Source of the DNA: Isoetes taiwanensis
Lineage: Eukaryota > Streptophyta > Lycopodiopsida > Isoetales > Isoetaceae
Reading direction: 5' to 3'
NCBI GenBank assembly: GCA_021234155.1
Contig: JAJEKV010000053.1
Location: forward strand, 2,509,020 to 2,573,019
Length of the DNA: 64,000 nt
Shown here: positions 11,393-22,639 of the stretch, piece by piece
Layout of the letters: each line of letters opens with the position of its first letter
Numbering within the stretch: the stretch's first letter is position 1
Program-made: the position numbers and the translations under genes
Notes under the pieces: generated by a model
The model's database searches: none
The model's input: only the letters and a program-made list of their open reading frames with translations
What the model was told of the DNA's origin: nothing

Positions 11393-11399
11393 AAAAATT

Positions 11400-11800
11400 T
11401 TAAAAGCCTTTCCTTAAAGGATGAGCATTCAACGTGGGCGTAGGGATCTTGGACCCGATCAAGGGCCGAGATCGCGCCATGTGGCAAAATCTAAAAGCAA
11501 CATGAGCCGTAGGATCCTAGATCGACGATCAAGATCAAGAACAACCTGGACCATAGGATCGATTACATATAATTCCCAAAGCCATGTGCACCGTAGGATG
11601 TGTCCCAAAGCAATGTGAGCCGTAGGATCTCGGACCGACGATCAGGATAAAATCAACCTGGACCGTAGGATCGCTTACATATAGTATATACACAAACTCC
11701 CAAAGCCATCTCAGGCCGTAGGATACGTCCCAAAAGCCGTGGGAGCCGTAGGATCTCGGATCAACAGTCCGGATTTAGGAGGACAAAACATAAGAACATA
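11400..11800 (+). repeat. GAGCCGTAGGATC tandem array (right unit)
   Basis: Tandem GAGCCGTAGGATCTCGGACC-type words alternate with ACCGTAGGATCG and CCCAAAGCCATG words and end in GGAGGACAAAACATAAG before an AT microsatellite. The order matches the reverse complement of 5393-5800. Confidence 0.8.
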
Positions 11801-11808
11801 TATATATC

Positions 11809-11890
<82 letters not shown>
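11800..11890. repeat. (AT)n microsatellite
   Basis: A pure AT dinucleotide tract lies at the outer end of the GAGCCGTAGGATC array. A shorter TA-rich spacer occupies the corresponding position at the 5385 inverted-repeat centre. Confidence 0.95.
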
Positions 11891-11892
<2 letters not shown>

Positions 11893-13640
11893 GTGGCAAA
11901 GTGGTAGACTAATTCATAAGGAATGGTCTAGGCCAAGGATATATTTATGTGAATGCTTAAAGTTTTCAAGGAGAACTTGCCGTAAGAGTTCACGTGTATG
12001 TTAAGGTTAAGCATATTGGTTGAAGTACAACCAAAGAGGCCATGCTTATTGTTGGACATCATAGTTGGTACCAATGTTTTTTTTGGACTATCTTTTCACA
12101 CCAAAGATACTCATGTTTTCTTTGATGTTCCCTTTTGAGGTATAGAACATGTGTATGTCTATTCTAAAGGACAAATGGGACAAAGAGTAACATGAGAATG
12201 GGGTTCTGGCATTAGGTTGTGCATGATGGAAGACGCAACATGGAATCCTTTTGGTCATGGCTAAGTGGAAGATTTGGGTTTTGGGTTGTCTATGTTATTT
12301 CTTAGATCCAAAATATCTTCAAAGTGAGTAGGATTTAGTTGTTGTAGGATATATTGGTATTCTACTTCGTCATGTAATGCAAGGTAGTCTTCCAAACATC
12401 CAACAGTTAGGAGCTAGTTCAATCAAAAATATTTCTTCTGGAATATGTACTAGAAGATGCAACTGGAGATCAAACAATCTAGTAGGAAACTCTCGCTCAA
12501 TATGCACAATAATTTTGCAACTTTAACCTCCATCGTTGATATTTCAGAAGCATTGATTTCTTTTAACAACATTCATCTTTGTAATAAAGTAATAATCAAA
12601 ATTATCTTCTGTGATGGTAAAATAAAAAATACTGTCAGGTTTCTAGTGTAATACCTTGTAAATTTGTCCAATCGATAAATTGCATCTCGAGCTCTTGGTA
12701 GGAAGCAATTACCTATTGCACATAGTAGAAGATGCTAGACAAGGAACATGTATGTGTAAAATATTCTTTGCCTATAGAAACTTGTGGCACTCCTGTGATT
12801 TTATACCACTAAATTTGCCATCTTTAGTAATGCCTTACGAATAGAGGCACTATAATAACCCATTGGTGTCCTCATATTGATATCACTTATTTGACTTGCT
12901 TTTCCTCTTCTTTGCTCGGTACCCGAAGTGCATCTTTACACTATGGCCACAATTGTAGCATGATATTTAAGTCTTTCAAATCATTTTTACTTCCTAGAGT
13001 ATCACACGGCCTATTAAGTGTCGCCATATTGAATGCCCAACATTTTTAAAGCTGTGCATGGGGTCAAGTAAATATGTAATTTTTAGGTGTTGCCAATATT
13101 CAAGATGGGAGGTGGAGTAAATAAGCTAACACATTTTGAGACTTACAAGCATTTGTTCAGGTGCACAACCAATCCTTAAAAGTTCTTCTTTTTAGTTTCT
13201 CAATAGTACATTCCCACACATATGATGTGTTAGTGGCAAAAATTTCTTATGGCCGTGATATATTTGCTTGAATAGATGCTTTGACTGATAAGATGGTAAG
13301 TTATCTCCATATGATGGGCGTCTACCTTCAGAGACGAAGCTTAATGGAAGGCTTAAGAATGCTATAGATTATAGTTCAGTTGTATTAAAAAAATATTCAT
13401 TTCTAAAAGATTCCCAACTTATATAATTTTTTGCCCTTTTAGATGTTGTAAAGTTAAACCTACCATTTTTATTAGTCTTAATTTATGCCCCACAAAAAGC
13501 CCAGCAACACTGAGCACTTTTTCTAGTATTATATTATAGTATAAATGTTGTTAATTCCCTTCAGTAGCCTAAGAGTATCATCAATCAGGATGATGACGCA
13601 AATGTGTCTTTCTTGATCAACAACAATTCATATTGGTCAT
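11891..13640. other. No supported gene
   Basis: AT-rich DNA with only short open frames, such as 12457-12651. No domain, RNA gene or repeat family is recognised. Confidence 0.4.
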
Positions 13641-13744
13641 TTAGAATATGAGGCTTACTTTGGTTGTAGAAACTCTAAGACCACCAGGTTTTAAACCTAT
13701 ACCTCGGCCTCATATCGATGGTTCTAAGTACTCCCTATTTGGGT

Positions 13745-14230
13745 TGGGCTCCCATGGAAACCCTTCCTATTTTCCATGGAAACCCTTCCAATTTTCCATG
13801 GAAAATAGGAAGGGTTTCCATGGAAACCCTTTCGGCTTTCATTAAAACCAGGAAGGGTTTCCATGGAAACCCGTCCTATTTTCAATGGAAACCCTTCCTA
13901 TTTTCCAAGTTTTGAAAATAGGAAGGGTTTCCATGGAAAATAGGAAGGGTTTCCATGGAAACCCTTCCTGGTTTTAATGGAAAATTGGAAGGGTTTCCAA
14001 TTTGAAAGTCGGAAGGGTTTCCTCGGAAAATGGGAAGGGTTTCCATTTTTATTTTTTAAAGGCGCCTACGGGCGCCAACACATACTGCCGCCATTAATGG
14101 TGCACGCCATAAATATGCACGACACTCAAGAATTTAAATTTTAATTCAAATGGAAACCCTTCCTATTTTCCAAACCCATGGGAAAATAGGAAGGGTTTCC
14201 ACAAATGGGGGAAAATAGGAAGGGTTGCCA
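13745..14230. repeat. GGAAACCCTTCC / GGAAGGGTTTCC inverted minisatellite
   Basis: About twenty copies of GGAAACCCTTCC or its complement occur, often joined as TTTCCATGGAAA, so adjacent units can pair into short hairpins. Orientation flips several times within the array (for example near 13800 and 13920). A smaller array of the same word is at 22545-22635. Confidence 0.9.
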
Positions 14231-14369
14231 CGTTTCATAGCGCTTTGCTCTTCGCCATTGCATCTCAAAATTTTTAAGGGCGCTTGCACTCTGCCATTGC
14301 ATTCTCCTTATGGATCCGGAGCTTGACGCATTGGAACGATGCGAGGATTCTTGGTTCCACCAATAGGTT

Positions 14370-14625
14370 CCTGGAGATTCTACAAAAAGAACTTACATTC
14401 TCTAAGATTCTCCTAAATTCTATCAAGGTTTCCTTAGATTTTCCAAGATTCTCCTAGATTCTCTAGTATTCCGTAAAGATTCTCCTAAATTCTCTAGTAT
14501 TCCCTTGAAGATTCTCCTAGATTCTCTAGTATTCCGTAAAGATTTCCTTAGAGTTCCCAATATGCTATGCACGAGATTCTTCGAAATTCCCTTCCATTTC
14601 CCATAAACCTCCAAAATTTCACAAA
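14370..14625. repeat. AGATTCTCCTAGATTCTC degenerate array
   Basis: Degenerate tandem words AGATTCTCCTAAATTCTCTA and GTATTCCGTAAAGATT, related to the arrays at 4600-4960 and 10500-10900, form a further dispersed patch of the same low-complexity family. Confidence 0.7.
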
Positions 14626-15460
14626 GATTCCATAAGATTTATACAGTAGTAGTACTCCATCTCACGTAATCTGTGTGTTCAATGCTGGAACTATATGCTT
14701 ACATTTTCTCATCTGACTGTTATTTATACAGTTCACAATGTGTAAGCATGGTCGCATAGTCAATGATAGTTCAATTCTTTGATGTTTCTTTTTGTATGCC
14801 TTAACTTCTAAGCATTTTGTGAATATACTCTTAACAGACAATGATGATTCGCCTAGATTTGTTCTCAACCTAACATATACCTTCAACTTGCTTGTATAGT
14901 TCTCACATGATTACCATTTGTAGTTCATCAATTTTTATAAAGGGTTGTCTACAAAAGGGTGACTTAGGGCTTAAGATTTAGAGCATGTAACATCTTCGTT
15001 GACCTTTGACAATGAGTGCACTTGGTTCGGGCTTTAAACTTGAGAGATTTAGAACAATAAGTGCACTTGGTTCGGGCTTTAAACTTGAGCATTCTCATGT
15101 TGCTTTTCTCATATAACACTATGCCTCACAATCCTTATTCTTACATAACACTATGCCTCACAATACCAATTGAATAATATTTTACTACAGTTTGCCTTTA
15201 TGGCAAAAGAAGAAAAGAATAGCTTCTAATTTGCACATCCATAATATATGTCCCATTGTCTCATATATTTCAACTTGTTCGAGTTCATTGCATTTTAAGC
15301 ATATTATTAGCTTGCTCCAGATATTACAGTATATGACATGTAATCTAGGAATTTCTCTACTTCTCCTAGTGACCCTTTGCATCTTCTAAATTAATACACT
15401 ACCTAACAAACAAACAAACAAACAAACAATAGCCATTTAATGAACTACAACATACCTGCA
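14626..15460. other. No supported gene; short duplicated sentence
   Basis: AGTGCACTTGGTTCGGGCTT is repeated at about 15012 and 15059, and ACATAACACTATGCCTCACA occurs twice near 15110-15165. There is a (CAAA)n tract at 15400-15428. No gene is supported. Confidence 0.4.
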
Positions 15461-15464
15461 TGAA

Positions 15465-16350
15465 ATAAAACTATTTTCCAGTTCAAGACATAACTTGCAA
15501 AGCAAAGCTCCGGTTTATTAAAAAGGGTCTCCAACAAACAAAGGCACATGAGCCATTTAAGCAGATACATGAACCTATAAAGACAGTGGATAAAAGAAGC
15601 CTAAAGGAGCGTTATCTTTCTTTATCTCCTCCTCCATAGAAACATCTAAAGGTTTTCATATTTTATAAAGAGGCCAAAGACTTCAATTATACACAACTAC
15701 ATGAAATAGAAGATGTTCCAGTTTTGCCATAACTTTCAAAGCAAAGCTCCGTTTTATTGGCAAGGGTATTCTTTAGAAAGCATGTAGTAAGATTTAAAAA
15801 TAATTCTAGGCATAAGATTTTCCAATTTGTTATTGTAAACGTGTCAAAAATAACAAAATCCACTTGCTCTCCTAGTTTTACAAAGAGAGTAAGGGGGACA
15901 TAACCGCAAAAAGGAAGCTCTTATTGGAGGGCATAACCAAAGATTCTATAAAAGCTTCTAAGTATATGTCTCTCAAGTTCATAGCTTAAATCGGTCAAAT
16001 AAAGCAAAGCATATTTGCTGATTTTACCATCTTCATCATATGAGACCGCGAACCAAGTAGCGAGAGGTTCGGACATAACTTGCAAACCGAAGCTTTGTTT
16101 TTCCAAAGGAGTACCGTTGGAGAGCTTCTAATAAGATCTAAAAATAATCCTAGATGCAAATTTTCCAAATTGCATTGTAAATATTCAAATATGACAAAAT
16201 GTACCTGGGTCCCTAGTTTCACAAAGAGCATGGAAGGACATAACTCCAAAAAGAAAGACCATTTTTATCGTAGATTCATTGGAAAGCTTAATAACTTACA
16301 AAAGCAATTCATGGTTTAAATGGTCAAATAAAACAAAACATATCCGCTAG
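15465..16350. repeat. Diverged direct repeats, unit about 350 bp
   Basis: Words such as CATAACTTGCAAAGCAAAGC, AGATTTAAAAATAATTCTAG, CCTAGTTTTACAAAGAG and GGTCAAATAAAGCAAAGC recur in order from about 15480, 15735 and 16070. Two units are nearly full length and the first is partial. Open frames inside overlap on both strands and look like repeat translations. Confidence 0.7.
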
Positions 16351-16799
16351 CGTAAAGAAAGCGCTCAAACAACATCAACTATTACCTCACCCCACTAGTT
16401 CCAAAATGACACAAAGTTGCTTTTACGCAAGGGCTTTAAATAGTGCATGTATTTCTACGATGACATCCACATAAACCAATGAATTAAGCAAAATAGATGA
16501 AAAAGATAGAAGCACAAAGATCACATTCAGAACCAGGTCACTGAAATTGTACTAATCCAGAAAACAGAAAATAACTAACATCCAAATAGTGAGAAAGGAA
16601 TTCCACACTAGTTTCAAATCACACAGCTTGCTTTCTAAGGCAAGACTAATGACATCCACATAAAGCAATCGCATTTAACAAAAAATAGAAAGAATGCTAT
16701 GTGAATGCAAGAACTGACAAAAAGTCGTATTTAATTAAAGTGGGACAAATCTCGAATTTTGGGAATTTCTCGAATTTTTACATTGAATCGTTGTTAGAT

Positions 16800-17085
16800 C
16801 AGGGGGAGGGGAAGGGGAAGGGGAGAAGTTGGGGAGAAGTTGAGAGAAGTAATGGAAGGGGATAAGTTAGAAAAAAGGGGAGGGAGGAAGTTCAAAAAGG
16901 GGGTGAGAAGAGGGGGGCAAGGGAGGTGAGAGGAGGTGGGTCTCAAGTTTGGAAAGGGGAGGAGTTGGGGGAGGGGAAGGGAGTTGGGGGCAAGGGGAAA
17001 GAGTGCGTGAGGAGTGAGGGGGGGGAAGGGGAAGTGGGTAGAGGGGGAAGAGTTGGGGAATAGGTGAAAGCTTTAGGGGGAGAGG
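16800..17085 (+). repeat. Purine/G-rich tract with G-quadruplex potential
   Basis: Roughly 280 bp are almost all purine on the plus strand, with many GGGG runs separated by short A- or T-containing spacers (for example GGGGAAGGGGAAGGGGAG). This could form quadruplexes or triplex H-DNA. No gene lies inside. Confidence 0.85.
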
Positions 17086-17089
17086 GAAG

Positions 17090-18240
17090 CCAACAATAAC
17101 TAAAGGGATAGACCCCCCGGAGATTAAGAAAATAATTAATATAAAATATAATTAATAATTAATTTAAATTAATTACATTAAACTAATGACTAAAATATAA
17201 TTAGTTCTAACTTCGGTAGTCGAGAATGATACTTAATCAATTTTATCTCCTCGTGGGTGTGCCATTCTCAAGCTTCAACGACAAAGATTCAACGCTGCCA
17301 CAAATTTTGGGAATGCCTTTTTTTTCTTCCCTCCTATATCTCCCTTCTCTATTCTGAAGTTATCTCCCCTTCTCTATTTCCAAATAATAATCATGGATAA
17401 CAACGTATTCACCGTTACTCTCATCCCTACCCGGATCTTCTTCCCACATCACCCCTTGTAAAGCAAAGGAAGGCGATCGATCCGGCAATGCGGCTAAATC
17501 CCGTGATCAAGATGACCTCTCTGCGCACCACGGTGGCGTAACCGCTTGTGGAAGCTCCATTTCTGGCGCCATTGATAGGGAAGCCATTTCTACACCTCCC
17601 CTGCTCTTCACGACACTGCTCTTCACGGCAAGCTTAATGCATTAGAACCGAAAGCAGGCGGGAGCTAATCGAGGACATTTCTGGCCAAAACCGAAAGGGG
17701 TCTTCATGTTTTATCCAGGGCTTTTCACTCCACTCCAGCACCACCACTCTAGCACCACAAAGAGGAAAAGCAAGACCCAAGTTCTGGTAAGGAAGGTGAT
17801 AAAGAAGAGGAGAGATAGGGGATGATCACACTGGTGGCCACGGATCAGAGGTAAATTTGGAAGTTCCTAGGCAAAGGGAAGAAAAAAGAAGACTGCCCAT
17901 TCCGGCAAAGGCCCCCCACAAGCCCCTATCTGCCCCTTTGCCTCTGTTTCAGTGTGAAAAAAAGCACCGTTTTCTCAGTGCCTGCCAGAACATGGCTCAG
18001 AGTTTATCAGGTCAGGCCGCCTCCTCTTGTCTACGAAAAGCCCATAAAGGCTACAACAACTAGAAAAAATTATCGACAACCGGATCTGCAGCCCTTCTTG
18101 GCTCTAATCCGGACCACCGGAGAAGAAATTTGATCCCTGTTCATCCTTGCCGAACAGCTGAAGCTTGGGCTCAAGCTTCAGATCCTCAGTTTTTTTAATC
18201 CGACTCAAAGGGCCCAAGTTGCCGCTGCAGCAATTAACAG
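17090..18240. other. No supported gene
   Basis: Mixed sequence, with an AT-rich beginning and a more GC-balanced end. An open frame at 17857-18063 is protein-like only in being rich in K, P and R; no family is recognised. Confidence 0.3.
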
Positions 18241-18317
18241 AAGAAAAAGCTTGAATATAAGCAAGATAATAAGCAAACCGGGTTCAAAATACCGGGTTCA
18301 AGCCTTGTTGGAGGAGC

Positions 18318-18929
18318 ATGGAGCTCAAATGGTGGCCCATGTCTTGGAGCTCTGTTTTGGCAGAGTCGCAGAAAAGCACAGGGGAAGATGGCGACGGAAA
18401 AAAATTGGACAGAGATGCAGGCCGGAAAGTGGAGTTGCTAGCTCTATTCGCAGAGCTTGATCCTTGGATTAAAGCACACCTCAAGTCTGGTCAGCTTAAA
18501 GCGCAACTCAAGGCCACCCAATTACACCGCTATGTTCTGGGCTGGCTCCCATCACTTCTCACAATCGGAGTTATGAGTATGGCATTTCTGAGCCAAGAGT
18601 GGTTCGCCGGAGCTGTGATTGGGCTTGGGACCTTAGGTATGAAGGTCGGAAGGAGGGAGGCGGTGAGCTGGGTAGTGGAGCTTCCAGCTATGGAGCTATC
18701 CGGTACATGGCCTGCATATTCTGCCCCCAAGAATCCGACCCACCGGGCATCGCCCCTGCAGGATTCGATCCGGCCGAACCCGGCAGCATCTGATCATCTG
18801 ATCGAATTTGAACTGCGTTTTTTCCGCCTGCTGCTCCCATTGACGTGCCCAGCAGAATCTCCCTTCTCTTCATTGCTTCATGATCGTAGCCTCTTTCCTT
18901 CTGAAGCTTTAGCTATGGCCAAGGATTGA
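18318..18929 (+). CDS. Hypothetical 203-codon ORF with a possible membrane segment
   Basis: This is one of the longest uninterrupted frames outside known elements. A moderately charged first 65 residues is followed by a hydrophobic stretch with LGWLPSLLTIGVMSMAFL and AGAVIGLGTLGM (about residues 93-132), which could form one or two membrane segments, and then a Pro/Ser-rich tail. It starts at an ATG but has no recognisable domain. Overlapping frames are open on both strands. It could be a chance frame in locally GC-rich DNA or an exon of an unknown gene. I infer no function. Confidence 0.25.
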   Translation: MELKWWPMSWSSVLAESQKSTGEDGDGKKLDRDAGRKVELLALFAELDPWIKAHLKSGQLKAQLKATQLHRYVLGWLPSLLTIGVMSMAFLSQEWFAGAVIGLGTLGMKVGRREAVSWVVELPAMELSGTWPAYSAPKNPTHRASPLQDSIRPNPAASDHLIEFELRFFRLLLPLTCPAESPFSSLLHDRSLFPSEALAMAKD

Positions 18930-19405
18930 GTGCCTGCAATGCTTTTGGAGAAGCCAATCTATGCTAACGAAGGAGAAACAGGCGAGAATAACAAAGATTT
19001 GGTGGTGTGGATGGCTATGGCATCTTCTTCCGGAAACAAAGAGTTCAAGTGGTACAAAGATATTCGTCTCAAAGGTATGTACCAAATTTTAAATTTCAAG
19101 CATGGGCGGGAAAAAATGGCGGGGTATAGAAAAAAAGCGCATGTACCAAATTTTAAATTTCAAGCATGAAGGGCGGAAAAAATGGTGGGGTATAGAAAAA
19201 AAGCAAAAAAAAAATCGTTGAAAAAAACAAGTATAAAATTAATGTTAATATATAATTTGACGATTATTTATACACCCCAATTTCTCTTTTATGCGTGTCA
19301 GTGAGGAGGTGCTTCTACATATTCCATCACTTAGAGTCCCTGGGAACTGGAGCCGGTTTGAACCTTTAGGACATTGTCCTAAATCTCTTTTTTCAAAGGT
19401 ATGTA
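18930..19405 (+). CDS. Possible exons ending at AAAG|GTATGT donor sites
   Basis: A frame with NKDLVVWMAMASSSGNKEFK then WYKDIRLK ends at CTCAAAG|GTATGT near 19074. A second frame with LLHIPSLRVPGNWSRFEPLG ends at TTCAAAG|GTATGT near 19399, after a plausible acceptor GTGTCAG near 19304. Both donors match the plant consensus. Phases do not join cleanly, so an error or a missing exon would be needed. No family is recognised. The DNA between contains a tandem duplication of about 68 bp (19075-19205). Confidence 0.3.
19075..19205 (+). repeat. Tandem duplication, about 68 bp
   Basis: ATGTACCAAATTTTAAATTT followed by CAAGCATG and a GGGCGGAAAAAATGG stretch occurs twice in succession. It begins within the donor-site region of the possible exon. 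Confidence 0.8.
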
Positions 19406-19974
19406 CAAAATCCCCCCCCCCTCTTTTTAAATTTCAAATTTCGAATTTATCTAAGGCCAACGCTGTATGGATTAAAATGTATCTATGTGTCTAGACTAGT
19501 AGAAGGTCAAAAACCAATGATTATACTAAGTATAAATTTAATCAAAAATATTGTTAAAGCGATGTGTGTGCATATAAAGCATAAAAAACTGTATGGATCT
19601 AGTGAAAAAAATATAATGGAACCATGATTTTCTTAATACATTTATGTCATTTATGGACATTTATGTGCTAGTATGCTATACTATACTATATAACTATATA
19701 TTGCGTGTGCTAGTATGCTAATGCGTGTATTATGAAATTGTGGTAGTATAAAGTACTAATGTGTGCTAATTAGGGTGTGCTAGAATAAAAATGCTAATGT
19801 GTGCTAGTATAAAAACAATTGTTAAATACTAATGTGTGCTAAATACTAATGTGTTGTGAGAAAAACAATAAACTATGGTGTGATAGAATAATAAACTATG
19901 GTGGAAAATTAGATGGATAGATAGATAAAATGATGCTCCGCAAAAATAATCTTTGGCCCTTGAAATTGCCTTTT

Positions 19975-20475
19975 TTTTTCTGAAGCCGCTTTTCGACTTC
20001 AGTCGAGTCGAGAAAGGCCCTAAAACCTCGCTAAGCTTTTTATCGCCTTTCTCGACTTTTGAGTCAAGAAAGGCCTTCTCGAAACCTTAAACCCGGCTTT
20101 GGTTTGCCTTTCATTTCGACTCGCCAGTCGAAAAGGCCTTCGACCCTAAAACCTCGTTTTTTTTTTGTTTTTCTCGACTCGCGAGTCGAAAAGGCCTTCG
20201 GACCCTAAAACCCGTGTTTTTTCGCTTTGCCCTTCTCGACTCATGCGAGTCGAGAAAGGCCTTCAACCCTAAAACTGTGTTTTTCGCTTTGAGCTTCTTC
20301 TCGACTCAAGAGTCGAGAAAGGCCTTCTGACCCTAAAACCGCGTTTTAAACTTTGAGTTGCCTTTCTCGACTTCAAGGAAGTCGAAAAGGCCTTCTGACC
20401 CCTAAAACCTGTGTTTTTCGCTTTGAGCTGCCTTTCTCGACTCGCGAGTCGAGAAAGGCTCTCAAGCCTGTATTT
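19975..20475. repeat. Palindrome-bearing minisatellite (CTCGACTCGCGAGTCGAG)
   Basis: About eight units of 60-65 bp each carry a dyad of the form CTCGACTCGCGAGTCGAG flanked by CTTT...AAAGG, then a CCTAAAACC...GTTTTTCGCTTTG spacer. The central dyad varies (ACTTCAGTCGAGTC, ACTCGCCAGT, GACTTTTGAGTC) but pairing is largely kept, which suggests that hairpin potential or its mechanism of spread is retained. Confidence 0.9.
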
Positions 20476-20639
20476 TCTCAAAATGGCCCTAAGAACTGTG
20501 TTTTATTTTAATTGTTTTGCCTGTAGCATCACTTGACTAACTTGATTTTGTCTTTTGCAGTCCTTATCTCCACCAGATAGTACATGCTTGGGAGCAATGA
20601 AAAGACCATTGAAGATAAGATAAGATAAGAAATTTTTAC

Positions 20640-21360
20640 GTCCACGGACAAAATGCCGAGAAGAAAGATGCCGAGAAGAGGGTGGTGACATCAGTTGGAC
20701 ATACAAGCACGTGGCCTATGAAGGAACTCCTCATACAAATTTTTATCGTATGTAAGTTGCTCCGTGACTTGGACAGAGCTCCACGCGCCGTTTGCACTAG
20801 GTGGTTCACGTGTGAAGAGGGTGTAATCATTGTGATAATACGACCACTATGGTCGCTTCACCCACTGTAATATATATTGTAATGAGCCCATTTATAAATA
20901 TAAGGTATCTCAAATCTAGTATTTTTTAGTGATTAAGTAAACAATTTGCTTAATTTTTGTTGGAATTTGTGATCTCTTGTTTACCCACCTAAGAAAATAG
21001 AGCCAAAATGTCTTGGTAAAGGAATTCACCCTCACGCGAAAAACTCTTATTTTCAATGACAAATAAGCCCCAAAACAGGACTCGACTATATCCAAGAAAA
21101 AACGGGAGAAAGCTTGGATGCACAATGAATAGACAAAAATTGAATTAAGGGCATGACGCTGGCCTGGTGCTCCTTTTTGTGTAAAATGACAGAGTTCCGA
21201 AAAAAAGTGGGAATGGAATGAGTCCCACTTTAATTAAATACGACTTCAAATCGTTACTTTAGCAATAGGTAATCTTTCAACTTTAAAGGTCTTCTTAGTT
21301 CTTGTTTCTGCACCAGATAGCAATCGCTCAACCTATTCGTCAATTGCAAATTGTAAGTAC
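20640..21360. other. No supported gene
   Basis: AT-rich sequence with short frames on both strands. GTCCCACTTTAATTAAATAC with GACTT at 21222-21245 is the reverse complement of sequence at 16725-16747 (AAGTCGTATTTAATTAAAGT followed by GGGAC). The interval 16.73-21.25 kb may therefore be bounded by short inverted ends. Confidence 0.4.
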
Positions 21361-21381
21361 TCCAAACACATGCTATGACTT

Positions 21382-21693
21382 GTGAATGCAGGGCGTAAGA
21401 TTGGCTTGGCGAAAGGCAGCAAAATTGAAAACAAGCAAAACGGATTGCACGGATTTTCAGACAGGGAATCTTCAGCAAAGGGCAACATGGATCTTCTGCT
21501 CATGGCTTTGGAAAGTTGCTCAGATCTTGGGAATGAAAAGTTGGAAAGAACGGCAGTATCCAAAAGAGCACCACTTGGTAAATGTAGCGAGAATCCGGAT
21601 TCAAGGTCACAGTCTTTGCTCGATTTTGAGGATGGCGAAAGCAAGAATGGAAACAGATTTGCAGGGGAAAAGCAAAGCCTTGCTCTGGCCTGA
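21382..21693 (+). CDS. Hypothetical 103-codon hydrophilic ORF
   Basis: The frame encodes a Ser/Lys/Glu-rich protein with NMDLLLMALESCSDLGNEKL and a tail NRFAGEKQSLALA before a TGA. It reads like a plant nuclear-type low-complexity protein segment, but no domain is recognised. An alternative overlapping frame (21386-21778) is also open. It could be an exon of an unresolved gene. Confidence is low because open length alone is weak evidence here. Confidence 0.25.
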   Translation: MNAGRKIGLAKGSKIENKQNGLHGFSDRESSAKGNMDLLLMALESCSDLGNEKLERTAVSKRAPLGKCSENPDSRSQSLLDFEDGESKNGNRFAGEKQSLALA

Positions 21694-22544
21694 AACGCAG
21701 ATCTCAAAATGGATGCTCTTCATCCGAGCAGCAAGCGGTCCAAGACCATGTTTAATTCCCGTTCGATTCATACCCTAAAGCGTTCGATTCATATCCTCAT
21801 ACCTGTTAGCAAATTTTTCCTCAATCCTCAATGGCCGCTTTTGCATCAGCTGCACCGGATTTGGATTTTCAAGTGCCCAATTCTTTCCCTTGGGCAGAGT
21901 CTGTCGCCATAGCTGCGCTTGCAGTTCTGGCTCTCAGTTTTCTCATCCCTGCACTAGACTGCTGTGTTCTTTGCCGTTCTTGCTCTGTTTTCAAACAAAA
22001 ATCAAGCTCAGAAACTCGAATTTAGGGCTTGGATTCATAAAACTTGATATGGGCTTCTCAAAAAAGCAATCGATCCGGCCAATTTCTGAAAACCGTTTGG
22101 GCCTTTTATTTCTTCATATGAAAATTTTACCAGTCAATCGATCCGGCAGTAGAACACTCGATTAGGGTAATAGAACACGCTCGATTTGGTAAGGAAAATT
22201 TACACAATCGCTTAATCGGTTAAAGGAAGCAAAAAAAAAAAAATTGAAGCAAAATCTGCGCCTACGGCTGAGCAGAGCTTTGAACTACTGTGTTTCCTAC
22301 AGAACTTTCTATAAAACGCCTCCTTGATCGCAAGAGTTCCTCAATCCGACTGTAAGAGTTCCTTAATCGAGTCAATCTCCATGCAAGAACGAAAATTGAT
22401 CCGCCTGAGGAAGAGGAAGAACGAAAAAAAATTGCTTTTCTTGAAAAGGTATTAAATGAAAGCCGTAGAAACTTAATTACAAGCATTAATTAACGGTGGT
22501 TGCGTCGGTTGGATATCTAAAAATAAAATATTTTTGCGGAAACC

Positions 22545-22635
22545 CTACCGTGCTTCAGTGGAAACCCTTCCGGTTTTCACGGAAATTTGGAAGGGTTTCC
22601 AATTTTGAAATTTGGAAGGGTTTCCAATTTTTTTT
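22545..22635. repeat. Second GGAAACCCTTCC minisatellite patch
   Basis: GGAAACCCTTCC occurs once and GGAAGGGTTTCC twice, with TTTTCACGGAAATTTGGAAG spacers. It is the same word family as 13745-14230, 8.5 kb away, and is again followed by a T tract and GC-rich sequence. Confidence 0.85.
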
Positions 22636-22639
22636 TAAT

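Noticed and set aside
15995-16319. Overlapping genes on both strands
   Set aside because: Both frames fall in diverged direct repeats and translate repeat words; neither has a recognisable domain.
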